Positions 17,036 through 24,897 of a stretch of DNA of 64,000 nucleotides are shown in pieces. This DNA comes from Streptomyces bambusae (GTDB lineage: Bacteria > Actinomycetota > Actinomycetes > Streptomycetales > Streptomycetaceae). The stretch spans positions 186,001 to 250,000 of the forward strand of contig NZ_JAJAUZ010000003.1 of assembly GCF_020532645.1 (NCBI RefSeq), written 5' to 3'. The notes beneath the pieces were generated by a model. The model did not search any database. It was not told the origin of the DNA and saw only the letters and a program-made list of their open reading frames with translations. A program made the position numbers and the translations under genes. Position 1 is the first letter of the stretch. Each line of letters begins with the position of its first letter.

Positions 17036-17731
17036 ATGGGGCATCCGGGACACCGCAGCACCCGCGGGCACGCGCCGGGATCGCGGCTGCTCCCCGGCGC
17101 GGCCATCCTGTGCGGCGCGCTCGTGCTGGCCGGGTGCGCCCCGGGTCACCGGCCGGACGGCGCTGCTCGGGACGACCTCATCAAGGCCGCCACCCTGCGG
17201 CTGACCGACGAATGCCTCGCGGCCCGGGACCTCACCCCGCCGGAGCCCGGGCGGAAGCTCCCGCCCGGGCAGGAGCGGCGGGTGACCGCCGCACTCTTCG
17301 GCACCGGACCGGCCGAACTGTCGCTCACCCTGCCCACCGGGTACACGGTCCGCGCGCACACCGACGGCTGCCTCGCCCGGGCCCAGCAGCAGTTGTACGG
17401 GGACCAGGCCGCCTGGTTCGAAGCCTCGGTCACGGTCAACAACCTCCGCCCCCTGACCGAGCAGCGGCTCGGCGAGGACCCCGCGTACGCTGCCGCCCTC
17501 GCCCGGGGGCGGGCGTGCGCCGAGGGTGACGCCGGCTGCATCCGCGCGAGCGGACTCCCGCAGGTGCGGGCCCGCCGGGAGGGCGTCCTCGCGGCCGAGG
17601 TCCGGGCCGCGCACGGCGAGCAGATCGCCGCCCACGAACGGCTGCGCGCCCGCGCAGCACAGCGCGCGACCGCCGTACTGGCGGCCGTGCGCACCAGCAC
17701 CACTGCCGCCGACCGCGCGAAAGGAACCTGA
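17036..17731 (+). CDS. Lipoprotein, 231 aa
   Basis: A signal peptide ends in the lipobox LVLAGC (about residues 30-35), so the mature protein is lipid-anchored outside the membrane. The rest is helical and charged, with Cys pairs (RLTDECLAARD, TDGCLAR, GRACAEGDAGC). I do not recognise a domain. Its stop overlaps the next start (TGATG), coupling it to the secreted I36-type inhibitor. ATG 17036 lies about 20 bp into the divergent region shared with the terpenoid operon. Confidence 0.78.
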   Translation: MGHPGHRSTRGHAPGSRLLPGAAILCGALVLAGCAPGHRPDGAARDDLIKAATLRLTDECLAARDLTPPEPGRKLPPGQERRVTAALFGTGPAELSLTLPTGYTVRAHTDGCLARAQQQLYGDQAAWFEASVTVNNLRPLTEQRLGEDPAYAAALARGRACAEGDAGCIRASGLPQVRARREGVLAAEVRAAHGEQIAAHERLRARAAQRATAVLAAVRTSTTAADRAKGT

Positions 17732-18114
17732 TGATCCAGGCCAAGAAGAAGACCCTGCTCACGTACGCCGCAGCGGCGCTCCTGGCCCTCGCCACCGCCG
17801 CCGCAGCCGCCCCGGCGGGTGCGGCGGAGTGCCCCAGCGGCCACTTCTGCGTGTGGACGGACGCCAACTTCGCCGGGCAGCGCGCCAATTGGTCGGGTGA
17901 CGACGGCTGGTGGGAGAGCTGGATCGCCGACGAGGACTCCTCCTGGGCCAACCACGGCATCTCCGGCCCCGGCATCAAGGACCACGTGCAGGTCTACCGC
18001 AGCTCGGGCCAGTCCGGCGGCATGTCCATCTGCCTCGCACCCGGTCAGGAGGTCGGCCACAACGCCGCGGCCAACGACGTCGGCGACTCCCACACGTGGT
18101 CGATGGGCTGCTAA
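17731..18114 (+). CDS. Secreted peptidase inhibitor family I36 protein, 127 aa
   Basis: Signal peptide MIQAKKKTLLTYAAAALLAL, cleaved near AGAAE. The mature domain begins CPSGHFCVWTDANFAGQRANWSG, the beta/gamma-crystallin-like signature of the I36 (SMI, Streptomyces metalloproteinase inhibitor) family, and ends with SWANHGISGPGIKDHVQVY and a C-terminal Cys. Four Cys suggest two disulfides. It probably blocks an extracellular protease or acts as a small cell-wall-associated crystallin fold protein. Co-translated with the lipoprotein. Confidence 0.88.
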   Translation: MIQAKKKTLLTYAAAALLALATAAAAAPAGAAECPSGHFCVWTDANFAGQRANWSGDDGWWESWIADEDSSWANHGISGPGIKDHVQVYRSSGQSGGMSICLAPGQEVGHNAAANDVGDSHTWSMGC

Positions 18115-18167
18115 ACGGCCTCCCCTGGCAGCCGGGTTGAACGGTCTCTTCGTGCGGGCTGTTCGCG

Positions 18168-18188
18168 CGGGCTCCGCCCCGGAGCCCG
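18168..18188. terminator. Bidirectional hairpin terminator
   Basis: CGGGCTCCG, loop CCC, CGGAGCCCG: perfect 9-bp stem between the convergent I36 gene (ends 18114) and terpene cyclase (ends 18193). No U-tract, as usual in Streptomyces. Confidence 0.55.
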
Positions 18189-18192
18189 GTCC

Positions 18193-19239
18193 TCAGGCGC
18201 CGGAGGGACCGGATGCGGCCCCGCCGAGGTCGTCCGGGTAGCGGTACGGGCCGGTCGGGCCGGCGACGTCGTCGGTGTCGTAGCGCATGACGAGGTAGTG
18301 CCAGTCGTGATTGCCGCGGATCATCGTGGCGACGTTGTGCACGAACGCCTCGGCCGCCGCCCGTACCTCGCCGCTCGCACCCCGTACGGCGAGGTCGTCC
18401 AGCAGATCCTGGCGGGCCGCGTGGAACTGCGCGATCCGCTCGACGAGGATGCCCGCGACCGCGTCCACGGCCTCCTGCGCGCTGCAGTTCCGGTCCCGCC
18501 GGATGAGGGCGATGCTGTTGAAACGGCGCTCCTGGAAGCTCTCGCGCGGCACGGAGAAGACGTCGTTGAGCATGCCCATGTGGAGTGACGCCGCGCGCCG
18601 CAGCCGCAGCATCGACGGCAGCCGGCGGACCTCCTGAGGGAGGAACGTGCCGAGCGCGGCTTCCATGTGGTCGTAGCACCAGTCCATGCCGAAGCTGATC
18701 TCGCGCCAGTCCTCCCAGTCGGCCATGCCCAGCTCGTCGCGGCGGCCGGGGACGTACTCGTAGCGGGACTGGTCCGCGTACGACAGCAGCAGCTCGCAGT
18801 AGTGGCCGCAGAACGTGTCCAGCCAGTCCTGCGGACGGTTCTGCCGGCGAGTGAACTCCCAGGTGCGGCCAAGGGCTTGGGCGAGCGCGCTGCCGCCGGG
18901 GCGGCGCTCTCCCCGCAGGATCCCCACCAGCTCGTCCACCGCCCGGCGGACCCCGTCCGGATCGCCGCGGAGCGCGCCCTCCTCCAGCTGGTCGTCGAAG
19001 CGGAAGAACAGGAACATCCACCGAACGCCCTCGAAGAAGGTCTCCGGGTCCGCCCGCGGCCAGGTGAAGGAGCAGGCCAGGTCGATGCCCGAACGCCGGG
19101 CCCGTTCCCGGGCCGCTGCGGTGGGCGCCAGGCCCTCCCGCTCGATCCACCGCCACATCCGGCCGGCGACCCGGCCCGTGTACGGGTTGATCTCCAGGGG
19201 GAACGGGCAGCAGAAGCCGTCCGGGATCACGATGCTCAT
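18193..19239 (-). CDS. Class I terpene cyclase, 348 aa
   Basis: Ionisation-dependent terpene synthase of the bacterial all-alpha fold. The aspartate-rich motif is FRFDDQLEEG (about residue 80) and the NSE triad is LNDVFSVPRESFQE (about 220), which matches NDxxSxxxE; the C-terminal HYLVMRY supplies the RY pair. Length fits mono- to diterpene cyclases. N-terminal PFPLEINPYTG is typical of Streptomyces sesquiterpene cyclases, but the product cannot be deduced; it does not match geosmin or 2-methylisoborneol synthases as I know them. ATG 19239 has GGGAG upstream. Probably supplied by the prenyl synthase at 15326-16426. Confidence 0.9.
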   Translation of the reverse strand: MSIVIPDGFCCPFPLEINPYTGRVAGRMWRWIEREGLAPTAAARERARRSGIDLACSFTWPRADPETFFEGVRWMFLFFRFDDQLEEGALRGDPDGVRRAVDELVGILRGERRPGGSALAQALGRTWEFTRRQNRPQDWLDTFCGHYCELLLSYADQSRYEYVPGRRDELGMADWEDWREISFGMDWCYDHMEAALGTFLPQEVRRLPSMLRLRRAASLHMGMLNDVFSVPRESFQERRFNSIALIRRDRNCSAQEAVDAVAGILVERIAQFHAARQDLLDDLAVRGASGEVRAAAEAFVHNVATMIRGNHDWHYLVMRYDTDDVAGPTGPYRYPDDLGGAASGPSGA

Positions 19240-19353
19240 GGCGCTCCCAGCGCGGGGACGGCAGCCGCCCCCGTCACACCCGGTCTGCCCGGTTCGCGGG
19301 GGCGGTCACACGGCGCGCGGCGGGCGGTCGGCGGCACCGCGGGGGTGAACCGT

Positions 19354-20097
19354 TCAGTGCGCGGTACGCGGTACCACCCACAACGCTTCGGCCGTGGCGC
19401 AGAGTTCGCCGTCGGCGGTGGTGACGGCCGTGCCCACCCCGTACTTGCGTTCCGCCGAAGTCAGCATCCAGGAAAAGGAGATCAGGCGTTCGCCCGCGTG
19501 GACCGGGCGCAGCAGGCGGGCGGCGAGGGCGGCCGTGACCGCGCCGGCCGGGCGTCCGTCGAGCAGGCGCCCGGCGGCGTTGCCGGGGCAGTCCAGGGCG
19601 CCCCAGACCAGCTCCGGCGGCAACAGGCCCTCCGGACCGGCGAGTTCGGTGCCCGGCGTCCAGGCGGTGGCGACCAGCGCCCGCCCGGGCACCGCACCGC
19701 AGTGCTGACGCAGGCCGGTCGCGGGCGTGCGGTCGAGACCGCAGCCGAAGCAGTCGGTCTGCCCGTCCGGGGGCGCCGCCCGGTAGGCTGCGGCGGCCGC
19801 TTCGGCCTCCGCCCAGGACGGCGCCCGCGGGATCTCCACCGCGCCCGCGGCGGAGCCGACGGGCACGGCGGCCGCCAGCAGCTCCTGCGCGCCGCCGGTC
19901 AGGGAGCACCCGCCGTCGGCCGTCACCGCGAGCCGGACCGGCTGTCCGGTCGGGACCGGCCGCCGGAAGTCCACGCGTACGTCCTTCGCCGCGGCCCGCC
20001 CGGCCAGCACGCCCGCCACGTAGCCGCCGAAGGCCACCCCGCTGTAGCCGTGCAGGTGCTCGGGGATCGTGATCGTCTCGATCTCGGAATCGGTCAT
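19354..20097 (-). CDS. Hot-dog fold (thioesterase-like) protein, 247 aa
   Basis: A double-hot-dog arrangement: HLHGYSGVAFGGYVAGVLAG at the N-terminus resembles the acyl-CoA thioesterase HGG-type helix, followed by RVDFRRPVPTGQPVRL. A middle DCFGCGLDRTPATGLRQH loop, common to bacterial hot-dog proteins of this kind, precedes the second domain ending LISFSWMLTSAERKYGVGTAV. It could hydrolyse or bind acyl-CoA. ATG 20097 has GAGGTGGG upstream. It is 36 bp behind the SMP-30 gene and likely co-transcribed. Confidence 0.68.
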   Translation of the reverse strand: MTDSEIETITIPEHLHGYSGVAFGGYVAGVLAGRAAAKDVRVDFRRPVPTGQPVRLAVTADGGCSLTGGAQELLAAAVPVGSAAGAVEIPRAPSWAEAEAAAAAYRAAPPDGQTDCFGCGLDRTPATGLRQHCGAVPGRALVATAWTPGTELAGPEGLLPPELVWGALDCPGNAAGRLLDGRPAGAVTAALAARLLRPVHAGERLISFSWMLTSAERKYGVGTAVTTADGELCATAEALWVVPRTAH

Positions 20098-20133
20098 GCC
20101 GCCCACCTCATCACACGGGCCCCGGGCGGGGTC

Positions 20134-21093
20134 TCACCGGGCGGCGGGCACCGGCCAGGGCCGTCGGCCCGGTCCCGTCGGGTGGGTGCCGGTGACGCCC
20201 ATGACCACCGAGTACAGGCTGGTCTCCGCGGTGATGAAGAGACGGTTGCGCTTGGCGCCGCCCCAGGAGATGTTGGCGACGGTCTCGGGGATGTCGAGGC
20301 GGCCGATGAGCGTGCCGTCGGGGTCGTAGCAGTGCACGCCGTCGTCCATCGCGGCGACCCAGAGCCGGCCGCCGTCGTCGAAGCGGAGGTTGTCGAACCG
20401 GGCCTTCCCGCGGGCCCCGGCCTCGGCGAAGACCGTGCCCTCGGACAGGGTGTCCCCGTCGATCACGTCGAAGACCCGCAGGACGCCCGCGCGGGTGTCG
20501 GAGACGAACAGCTGCCGCTCGTCGGGCGAGAAGACCAGCCCGTTCGGCGCGCCGAAGCAGTCCGCGACCAGCCGCACCTCGCCCGTCGCCGGGTCGATGC
20601 GGTAGACGTTGTTGGAGCCGATCTCGCTCTCGGCGCGGTAGCCCTCGTAGTCGCTGGTGATGCCGAAGTCCGGGTCGGAGAACCAGATGGAGCCGTCGGA
20701 CTTCACGGTCGCGTCGTTCGGGCTGTTCAGGCGCTTGCCCTGCCAGCGGTCGGCGAGCACGGTCACGGTGCCGTCGTGCTCGGTCCGGGTCACCCGCCGG
20801 TTGCCCTGTTCGCAGGTGACCAGCCGGCCCTCGCGGTCGAGGGTGTTGCCGTTCGTGTGGCCGGCGGACCGGCGGAAGACGCCGACCGCCCCGGTCTCCT
20901 CGTCCCAGCGGAGCATCCGGTCGTTGGGGATGTCGCTCCAGACCACCTGGCGCCAGGCCGGCACGTAGACCGGCCCCTCGGCCCAGCGGCAGCCGGTGTA
21001 GAGGACCTCCAGGGCCTCGTCACCGTTCATGCACCGCCCGGTGCGGAACCGGTCGTCGAGCATCTCGTACAGCCCGGTGCGCTCGCTGCTCAT
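20134..21093 (-). CDS. SMP-30/gluconolactonase family protein, 319 aa
   Basis: Six-bladed beta-propeller lactonase of the SMP-30/LRE family, which hydrolyses sugar or other lactones with a Ca/Zn ion. Seen: GCRWAEGPVYVPAWRQVVWSDI (metal Glu), GHTNGNTLDREGRLVTCE, LNSPNDATVKSDGSIWFSDPDFG (metal Asn-Asp), GAPNGLVFSPDE, and SDTRAG. Start at ATG 21093 is chosen for GAGGAG spacing; GTG 21102 is possible. Divergent from the Lrp gene, which may regulate it through the GATGA-N7-TCATC dyad. Confidence 0.88.
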   Translation of the reverse strand: MSSERTGLYEMLDDRFRTGRCMNGDEALEVLYTGCRWAEGPVYVPAWRQVVWSDIPNDRMLRWDEETGAVGVFRRSAGHTNGNTLDREGRLVTCEQGNRRVTRTEHDGTVTVLADRWQGKRLNSPNDATVKSDGSIWFSDPDFGITSDYEGYRAESEIGSNNVYRIDPATGEVRLVADCFGAPNGLVFSPDERQLFVSDTRAGVLRVFDVIDGDTLSEGTVFAEAGARGKARFDNLRFDDGGRLWVAAMDDGVHCYDPDGTLIGRLDIPETVANISWGGAKRNRLFITAETSLYSVVMGVTGTHPTGPGRRPWPVPAAR

Positions 21094-21158
21094 AGGATCC
21101 ACTCCTCGCAGAAACCCTCAACTGCCGAACCAGAATCGGCTTGAGGTGAACACTGCAA

Positions 21159-21175
21159 GATGAGATATGGTCATC
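21159..21175. promoter_or_regulatory. Putative Lrp operator in divergent promoter
   Basis: GATGA-N7-TCATC inverted repeat with an AT-rich centre (GATATGG), between the SMP-30 and Lrp genes, in a spot of visibly lower GC. Confidence 0.4.
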
Positions 21176-21200
21176 GCAAGAAGATCTCGAATGGAGAGTT

Positions 21201-21662
21201 GTGGATCACATCGATCGGGCGCTGCTGGCCCAGCTCCAGGAGGACGCCACCCGGCCCTACGCCGCGCTGGGGCAGGCAGTCGGCCTGTCCGCCGGCGCCG
21301 CGCACGAGCGGGTGCGGAAGCTCCGCGACCGCGGCGTCATCCGCCGCACCACCGCCGAAGTGGACCCGTCGGCCGTGGGCGGCGCCGTCCTCGCCTACGT
21401 GATGGTCGACTCGACGTCCTGGATGGGCGACTCGGCACCGGAGTTCGCAGCCCTCCCCGAAATCCTGGAGGCGCACGTCATCGCCGGCAGCGCCTCGGTG
21501 CTGGTGAAGGTCAGGACCGGGACCACCGAGCAGCTCCAGGACGTGCTGCGCCGCATCTACGCCATCGACGGCGTCAGCGGCACCCAGGCCACGGTGGTCC
21601 TCGAAACCTTCTTCGAGCGACAGATCTCCCCGCTGAGCACGACCACGGAGCAGGAACGATGA
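21201..21662 (+). CDS. Lrp/AsnC-family regulator, 153 aa
   Basis: N-terminal HTH: MDHIDRALLAQLQEDATRPYAALGQAVGLS then AHERVRKLRDRGVIRRTTAEVDP. The RAM ligand-binding domain follows (VLAYVMVDSTS, ILEAHVIAGSASVLVKVR). Length is standard. Starts at GTG 21201 (GAGAGTT upstream). The stop overlaps the HAD gene start (ATGA), so the two are co-translated; it may sense an amino acid and control the divergent SMP-30/hot-dog pair. Confidence 0.9.
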   Translation: MDHIDRALLAQLQEDATRPYAALGQAVGLSAGAAHERVRKLRDRGVIRRTTAEVDPSAVGGAVLAYVMVDSTSWMGDSAPEFAALPEILEAHVIAGSASVLVKVRTGTTEQLQDVLRRIYAIDGVSGTQATVVLETFFERQISPLSTTTEQER

Positions 21663-22312
21663 CCACCCGGCCGATCGAACTCGTCATATTCGACTGCGAC
21701 GGCGTCCTGGTCGACACCGAACGCCTCGCCGTACGCCTCCAGGTCGCGCTCGGAGCGGAGCTGGGCTGGCCCCTCACCGCCGAAGAGGCCGTCGAACGCT
21801 TCATCGGGCGCGCCAAGGAGTCGATCCTCGACCAGATCACCGAGCGGCTCGGCGCCGAGACGGCCGCGCTCTGGTGGCGCCTGCTCAAACAGCGCCACCG
21901 GGAGGCGGTCGACACCGGCATCGACGCGGTCGACGGACTGCCCGAGGCACTCGCCGCCCTCACCCTGCCGAGCTGCGTCGCCTCCAGCGGTTCCCACGAG
22001 AAGATGCGCCACACCCTGGGCCGCACCGGGCTGTACGACTACTTCGCGGGCCGCATCTACAGCGCGAGCGAGGTGTCCCGAGGCAAACCCGCGCCCGATC
22101 TCTTCCTGCACGCCGCCCGCCGGATGGGCGTCGACCCGGCGGCGTGCGCGGTGGTCGAGGACAGCGGCCCCGGCGTCGCCGCCGCCCGTGCCGCAGGCAT
22201 GCGCGCCTTCGCCTACGCGGGCGGCCCCACCCCGGCCGCCCGTCTCGTGGGCCCCGGCACCACCGTCTTCCACGACATGCGCGAACTGCCGGGGCTGCTC
22301 GCCGGACGGTGA
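21659..22312 (+). CDS. HAD-superfamily hydrolase (beta-phosphoglucomutase-like)
   Basis: All HAD motifs are present: I, FDCDGVLVD (Asp nucleophile and acid, residues 10-18); II, VASSGS; III, RGKPAPDLFLHAA (Lys); IV, VVEDSGPGV. The motif I helix LVDTERLAVR and the cap segment VERFIGRAKESILDQI match the PGM-like/YieH phosphatase subfamily, so it probably dephosphorylates a small sugar or nucleotide phosphate. Translationally coupled to the Lrp gene. Confidence 0.9.
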   Translation: MTTRPIELVIFDCDGVLVDTERLAVRLQVALGAELGWPLTAEEAVERFIGRAKESILDQITERLGAETAALWWRLLKQRHREAVDTGIDAVDGLPEALAALTLPSCVASSGSHEKMRHTLGRTGLYDYFAGRIYSASEVSRGKPAPDLFLHAARRMGVDPAACAVVEDSGPGVAAARAAGMRAFAYAGGPTPAARLVGPGTTVFHDMRELPGLLAGR

Positions 22313-22327
22313 GACCGCAGCAGACGG

Positions 22328-22960
22328 TCAGCCCGCCCGGCTCCCCGGCGCGGACCCCGTTCCGGAACGGTGGAGCACCCCGATGAGCACGGCGAGGTCG
22401 GCGGCGCCGGCCGGATCGTCCGCGTAGCGGGTGGTCTGGAGGGGGCCGACCTCGGGAAGGACGATGTCCTCCCGGGCCAGGACGTGGACCAGTGCCAGCA
22501 GCGCGGCACGGGCATTGCCGTCGGCGAACGGGTGGAAGAACGCCACATCGAGGTACGCGCGGGCCGCGCGGGCCGCGAGCGGGAGGCCCGGGCCGGTCGC
22601 ACCGCGCAGGCAGGCATCGAAATCGGCCCGCGTGTGAGCGGTCAGGCCGTAGCGCTCGCGGCCCGCCTTCGCATGGGCGTCGCCCGCCCGGAACGGCGCC
22701 TCCGCCGCGAGGACTTCGCGCTGCCAGCCGGCCAGCACGGCGAAGTCCAGCGGGGCCCGGCGGGCGGCGTCCTCGCAGGCCAGGGCGTGCGCGGCGAGCA
22801 GCCGCGCGGCACGCACCGGGTCGCGCCGGCGGACCGGCCCCTCGCACCAGGACCGGAACCCGTCGCGGCCGGGCGGGAGTTGCCGCAGGGCGGGTGCGCG
22901 GTGCCAGTCGACCTCGCCGCGTACGCGCAGCCAGACCGCGAGGCTGTCAGCGGCGGTCAT
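22328..22960 (-). CDS. Fic/DOC-family protein, 210 aa
   Basis: Fic proteins transfer AMP, UMP, phosphate or similar groups to protein hydroxyls. The catalytic loop reads HPFADGNAR (residues 143-151): His, the Asp-Gly-Asn phosphate cradle and the final Arg are kept, but the second Gly of HPFx(D/E)GN(G/K)R is Ala. The helix before (LPLAARAARAYLDVAFF) and after (AALLALVHVLAREDIVLP) fit. I see no clear (S/T)xxxE(G/N) inhibitory helix. Its start overlaps the preceding gene by 14 bp, so the two form a pair that could be toxin/partner or enzyme/target. ATG 22960. Confidence 0.85.
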   Translation of the reverse strand: MTAADSLAVWLRVRGEVDWHRAPALRQLPPGRDGFRSWCEGPVRRRDPVRAARLLAAHALACEDAARRAPLDFAVLAGWQREVLAAEAPFRAGDAHAKAGRERYGLTAHTRADFDACLRGATGPGLPLAARAARAYLDVAFFHPFADGNARAALLALVHVLAREDIVLPEVGPLQTTRYADDPAGAADLAVLIGVLHRSGTGSAPGSRAG

Positions 22961-23669
22961 GGAGATCCTCCAGCGCCGCCCGCTCGGGGTGGTCCCGGTA
23001 CGGGGCGTGGCCGGTGAGGCCGACGGCCAGGTCCTCGCCGACGGATTCGATCAGGGTCCGCTCCGGCGTGACCCAGCTCTCGAACCGGCCGCCGATCGCG
23101 TGCTGCACCGCGCGTGCGGCTTCGGACGGGTCCATGCCGGTGCTCGTGAGGTACCAGCCCAGGACGATCGACGCCTGGCCGTACCAGCCGCCCTCCGCGC
23201 CCGAGTCGAGCGCATGGGTCACGAGCCGGACGCAGGCCCGCTCCACGTGCCGGCTGCGGTCCTCGGGCGTCGCGTCCGGTGGCGGTGCCAGGTCGGCGAA
23301 CCGCTGCGCCGTCCGCTCCAGCCAGTCCCGCCACTCCAGCAGCGCGGCCACGACGCGTGCCGCGGTCTCGTCGGGGGTCGTCACCGAACGCGGCCCGTCG
23401 ACCCAGCTGCCGACGGGGCCGCCGTCGCGGTGGCACCAGCTCCAACCCCAGGCCCAGGTGCCGTACCGTTCCTGCAGGGCCGCGTCCACCTGGCTCTGGC
23501 ACCAGTGCTCGATCTGCCACCAGCCGGCCGCACCGGAGAGCACGGGCGGCACCCACGCGCGGACCAGCGCGCGGAGCCGGGCGTCTTCGTCCTCGTCCCA
23601 GGCGAACGCGTGCCGGTCCGGGGCGAATTCGTCCCAGTTGCGGATCTCCTCGGCGGTGAGTCGGATCAC
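22947..23669 (-). CDS. Hypothetical partner of the Fic gene, 240 aa or longer
   Basis: Unrecognised, Trp-rich soluble protein (WWQIEHWCQSQVDAAL, TWAWGWSWCHRD, GGWYGQASIVLGWYL). GTG 23669 is the first standard start, but the in-frame sequence upstream (LRYNRDTLPLPDDRV) reads as coding and is preceded by AAGGAG 9 nt before a CTG at 23711, so a CTG start is possible. It overlaps the Fic gene by 14 bp, which points to a stoichiometric or antagonist role. Confidence 0.68.
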   Translation of the reverse strand: MIRLTAEEIRNWDEFAPDRHAFAWDEDEDARLRALVRAWVPPVLSGAAGWWQIEHWCQSQVDAALQERYGTWAWGWSWCHRDGGPVGSWVDGPRSVTTPDETAARVVAALLEWRDWLERTAQRFADLAPPPDATPEDRSRHVERACVRLVTHALDSGAEGGWYGQASIVLGWYLTSTGMDPSEAARAVQHAIGGRFESWVTPERTLIESVGEDLAVGLTGHAPYRDHPERAALEDLHDRR

Positions 23670-23800
23670 CCGGTCGTCGGGCAGGGGCAGGGTGTCTCGG
23701 TTGTACCTCAGCGCGGGCCACTCCTTCTGTCCGACCGTTCGGTGTGATCGACCCGCCAGTCTCGGGGTCCGGCCCGTGGGGGCGCGAACGGTTTTCCGTT

Positions 23801-23839
23801 GGTCCGTTGCGTCGGTCCGTTGCGTCGGTCAGTTGCGGG
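23801..23839. repeat. 13-bp tandem repeat, 3 units
   Basis: GGTCCGTTGCGTC twice (23801-23826) followed by a diverged third unit (GGTCAGTTGCGGG), reaching into the 3' end of the TPR pseudogene. Confidence 0.75.
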
Positions 23840-24728
23840 GCCAGGAGTCGTACAGGTGCCGGGCGGTGGAGGTGTACGCGTGGTCCGCGCCGAGGACGCG
23901 CACGAAGTCGGCCACGACCCCGGAGAGGAGGGGGCGCGCCGTCGTGTAGTCGCCGGCCCGGGCGGTCTGGTGCGCGTGGTGGTAGCGGTTGACGAGCGTG
24001 TCGGGATGGTCGGGGCCGAGGACGCGGGCGTGGTCGTCGGCGAGGTCCCTGAAGAGGTCCCGGGCCGTGACGTGATCGCCCTCCTCGCCGGTCTCGTACG
24101 CGTGGCTGTGGCGGCTGGCGAGGGTGTCGGGGTGGTCCGGTCCCAGGACGCGGGCGCGGTCGTCCGCGACGGCCCGGTGCAGGTCGCGGGCGGTGGCGTG
24201 GTCGCCGCCCTCGCCGGTCTCGTTGGCGTGGTTGTGGCGGGTGTCGAGCGTGCGGGGGTGGTCGGGCCCGAACTCGTCGGCGGCGACCACGCCGGCTTGC
24301 GGGAGCAGCAACATGCCGCCGGTGCCGCCCAGTTGGCGGAGCAAGGCGGGCAGGACGGTGCGGGCGGCCTCGGCGGCGGCCGGGATCGTGAGGGCCGCCT
24401 GCGTGAGGATCAGCGCGGTCATCGCGGTGTCCAGGCCGGGAGGGGCCTCCCGGGCGGTGGCCCAGTCGATCACGACAGGGCCCTGGGGGGTGAGGAAGAC
24501 GTTCTCCGGGTGCAGGTCCAGGTGCACGATGCGGTGGACGGGGTCGGCCCCGACCCGGGGCGGGACGGCGTGCAGTCGGAGCAGCAGATCGGCCGGCAAC
24601 TCGCCCGCCTGCTCGCCGCCGAGCACGCCCGCGCCCGGCGCCTCGCGCATCGTCGGTCCCGACAGCCGCTGCATCACCAGCTCCCCGGGCGTCTCTCGTG
24701 ACCGGATGGGGGGCGGTCGGCGGCACAC
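23829..24728 (-). pseudogene. Phosphotransferase/TPR chimera, probable pseudogene
   Basis: One open frame joins two unrelated pieces. The first 110 residues are the middle of an APH-type phosphotransferase: GELVMQRLSGPTM, then the catalytic IVHLDLHPENVFLTPQGPVVIDWATA. It lacks the N-terminal nucleotide-binding lobe and the C-terminus. From about residue 150 three kinesin-light-chain-like TPR units of about 43 aa follow (GPDHPxTLxxRHxHAxETGE), ending YDSWPRN. The N-terminal MCRRPPPIRSRE is not family-like. This is best explained as a deletion that fused a kinase gene to a TPR gene. Confidence 0.6.
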
Positions 24729-24811
24729 GTGACATGGCCGTCGCCTGCCTGGCCGTAGCGGTTCCGGGGTGCCTGCTCGCCCTGTGGGTCGCGCGGCGCG
24801 GGCGCGACTGA

Positions 24812-24853
24812 GCGGGCAGCAGGGCGCGGGCAGCAGGGCGCGGGCAGCAGGGC
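24812..24853. repeat. 14-bp tandem repeat, 3 perfect copies
   Basis: GCGGGCAGCAGGGC three times, 44 bp downstream of the stop of the minus-strand delta-60 protein gene. Confidence 0.88.
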
Positions 24854-24897
24854 GCGGCGTACGCGGTGATGTGCGTACGCCGCGCCGTCCGGCCCGG

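Noticed and set aside
17036..18114. Lipoprotein/I36 pair as part of the terpenoid pathway
   Set aside because: Neither encodes a biosynthetic or transport domain; they look like an independent secreted module inserted between terpenoid genes.
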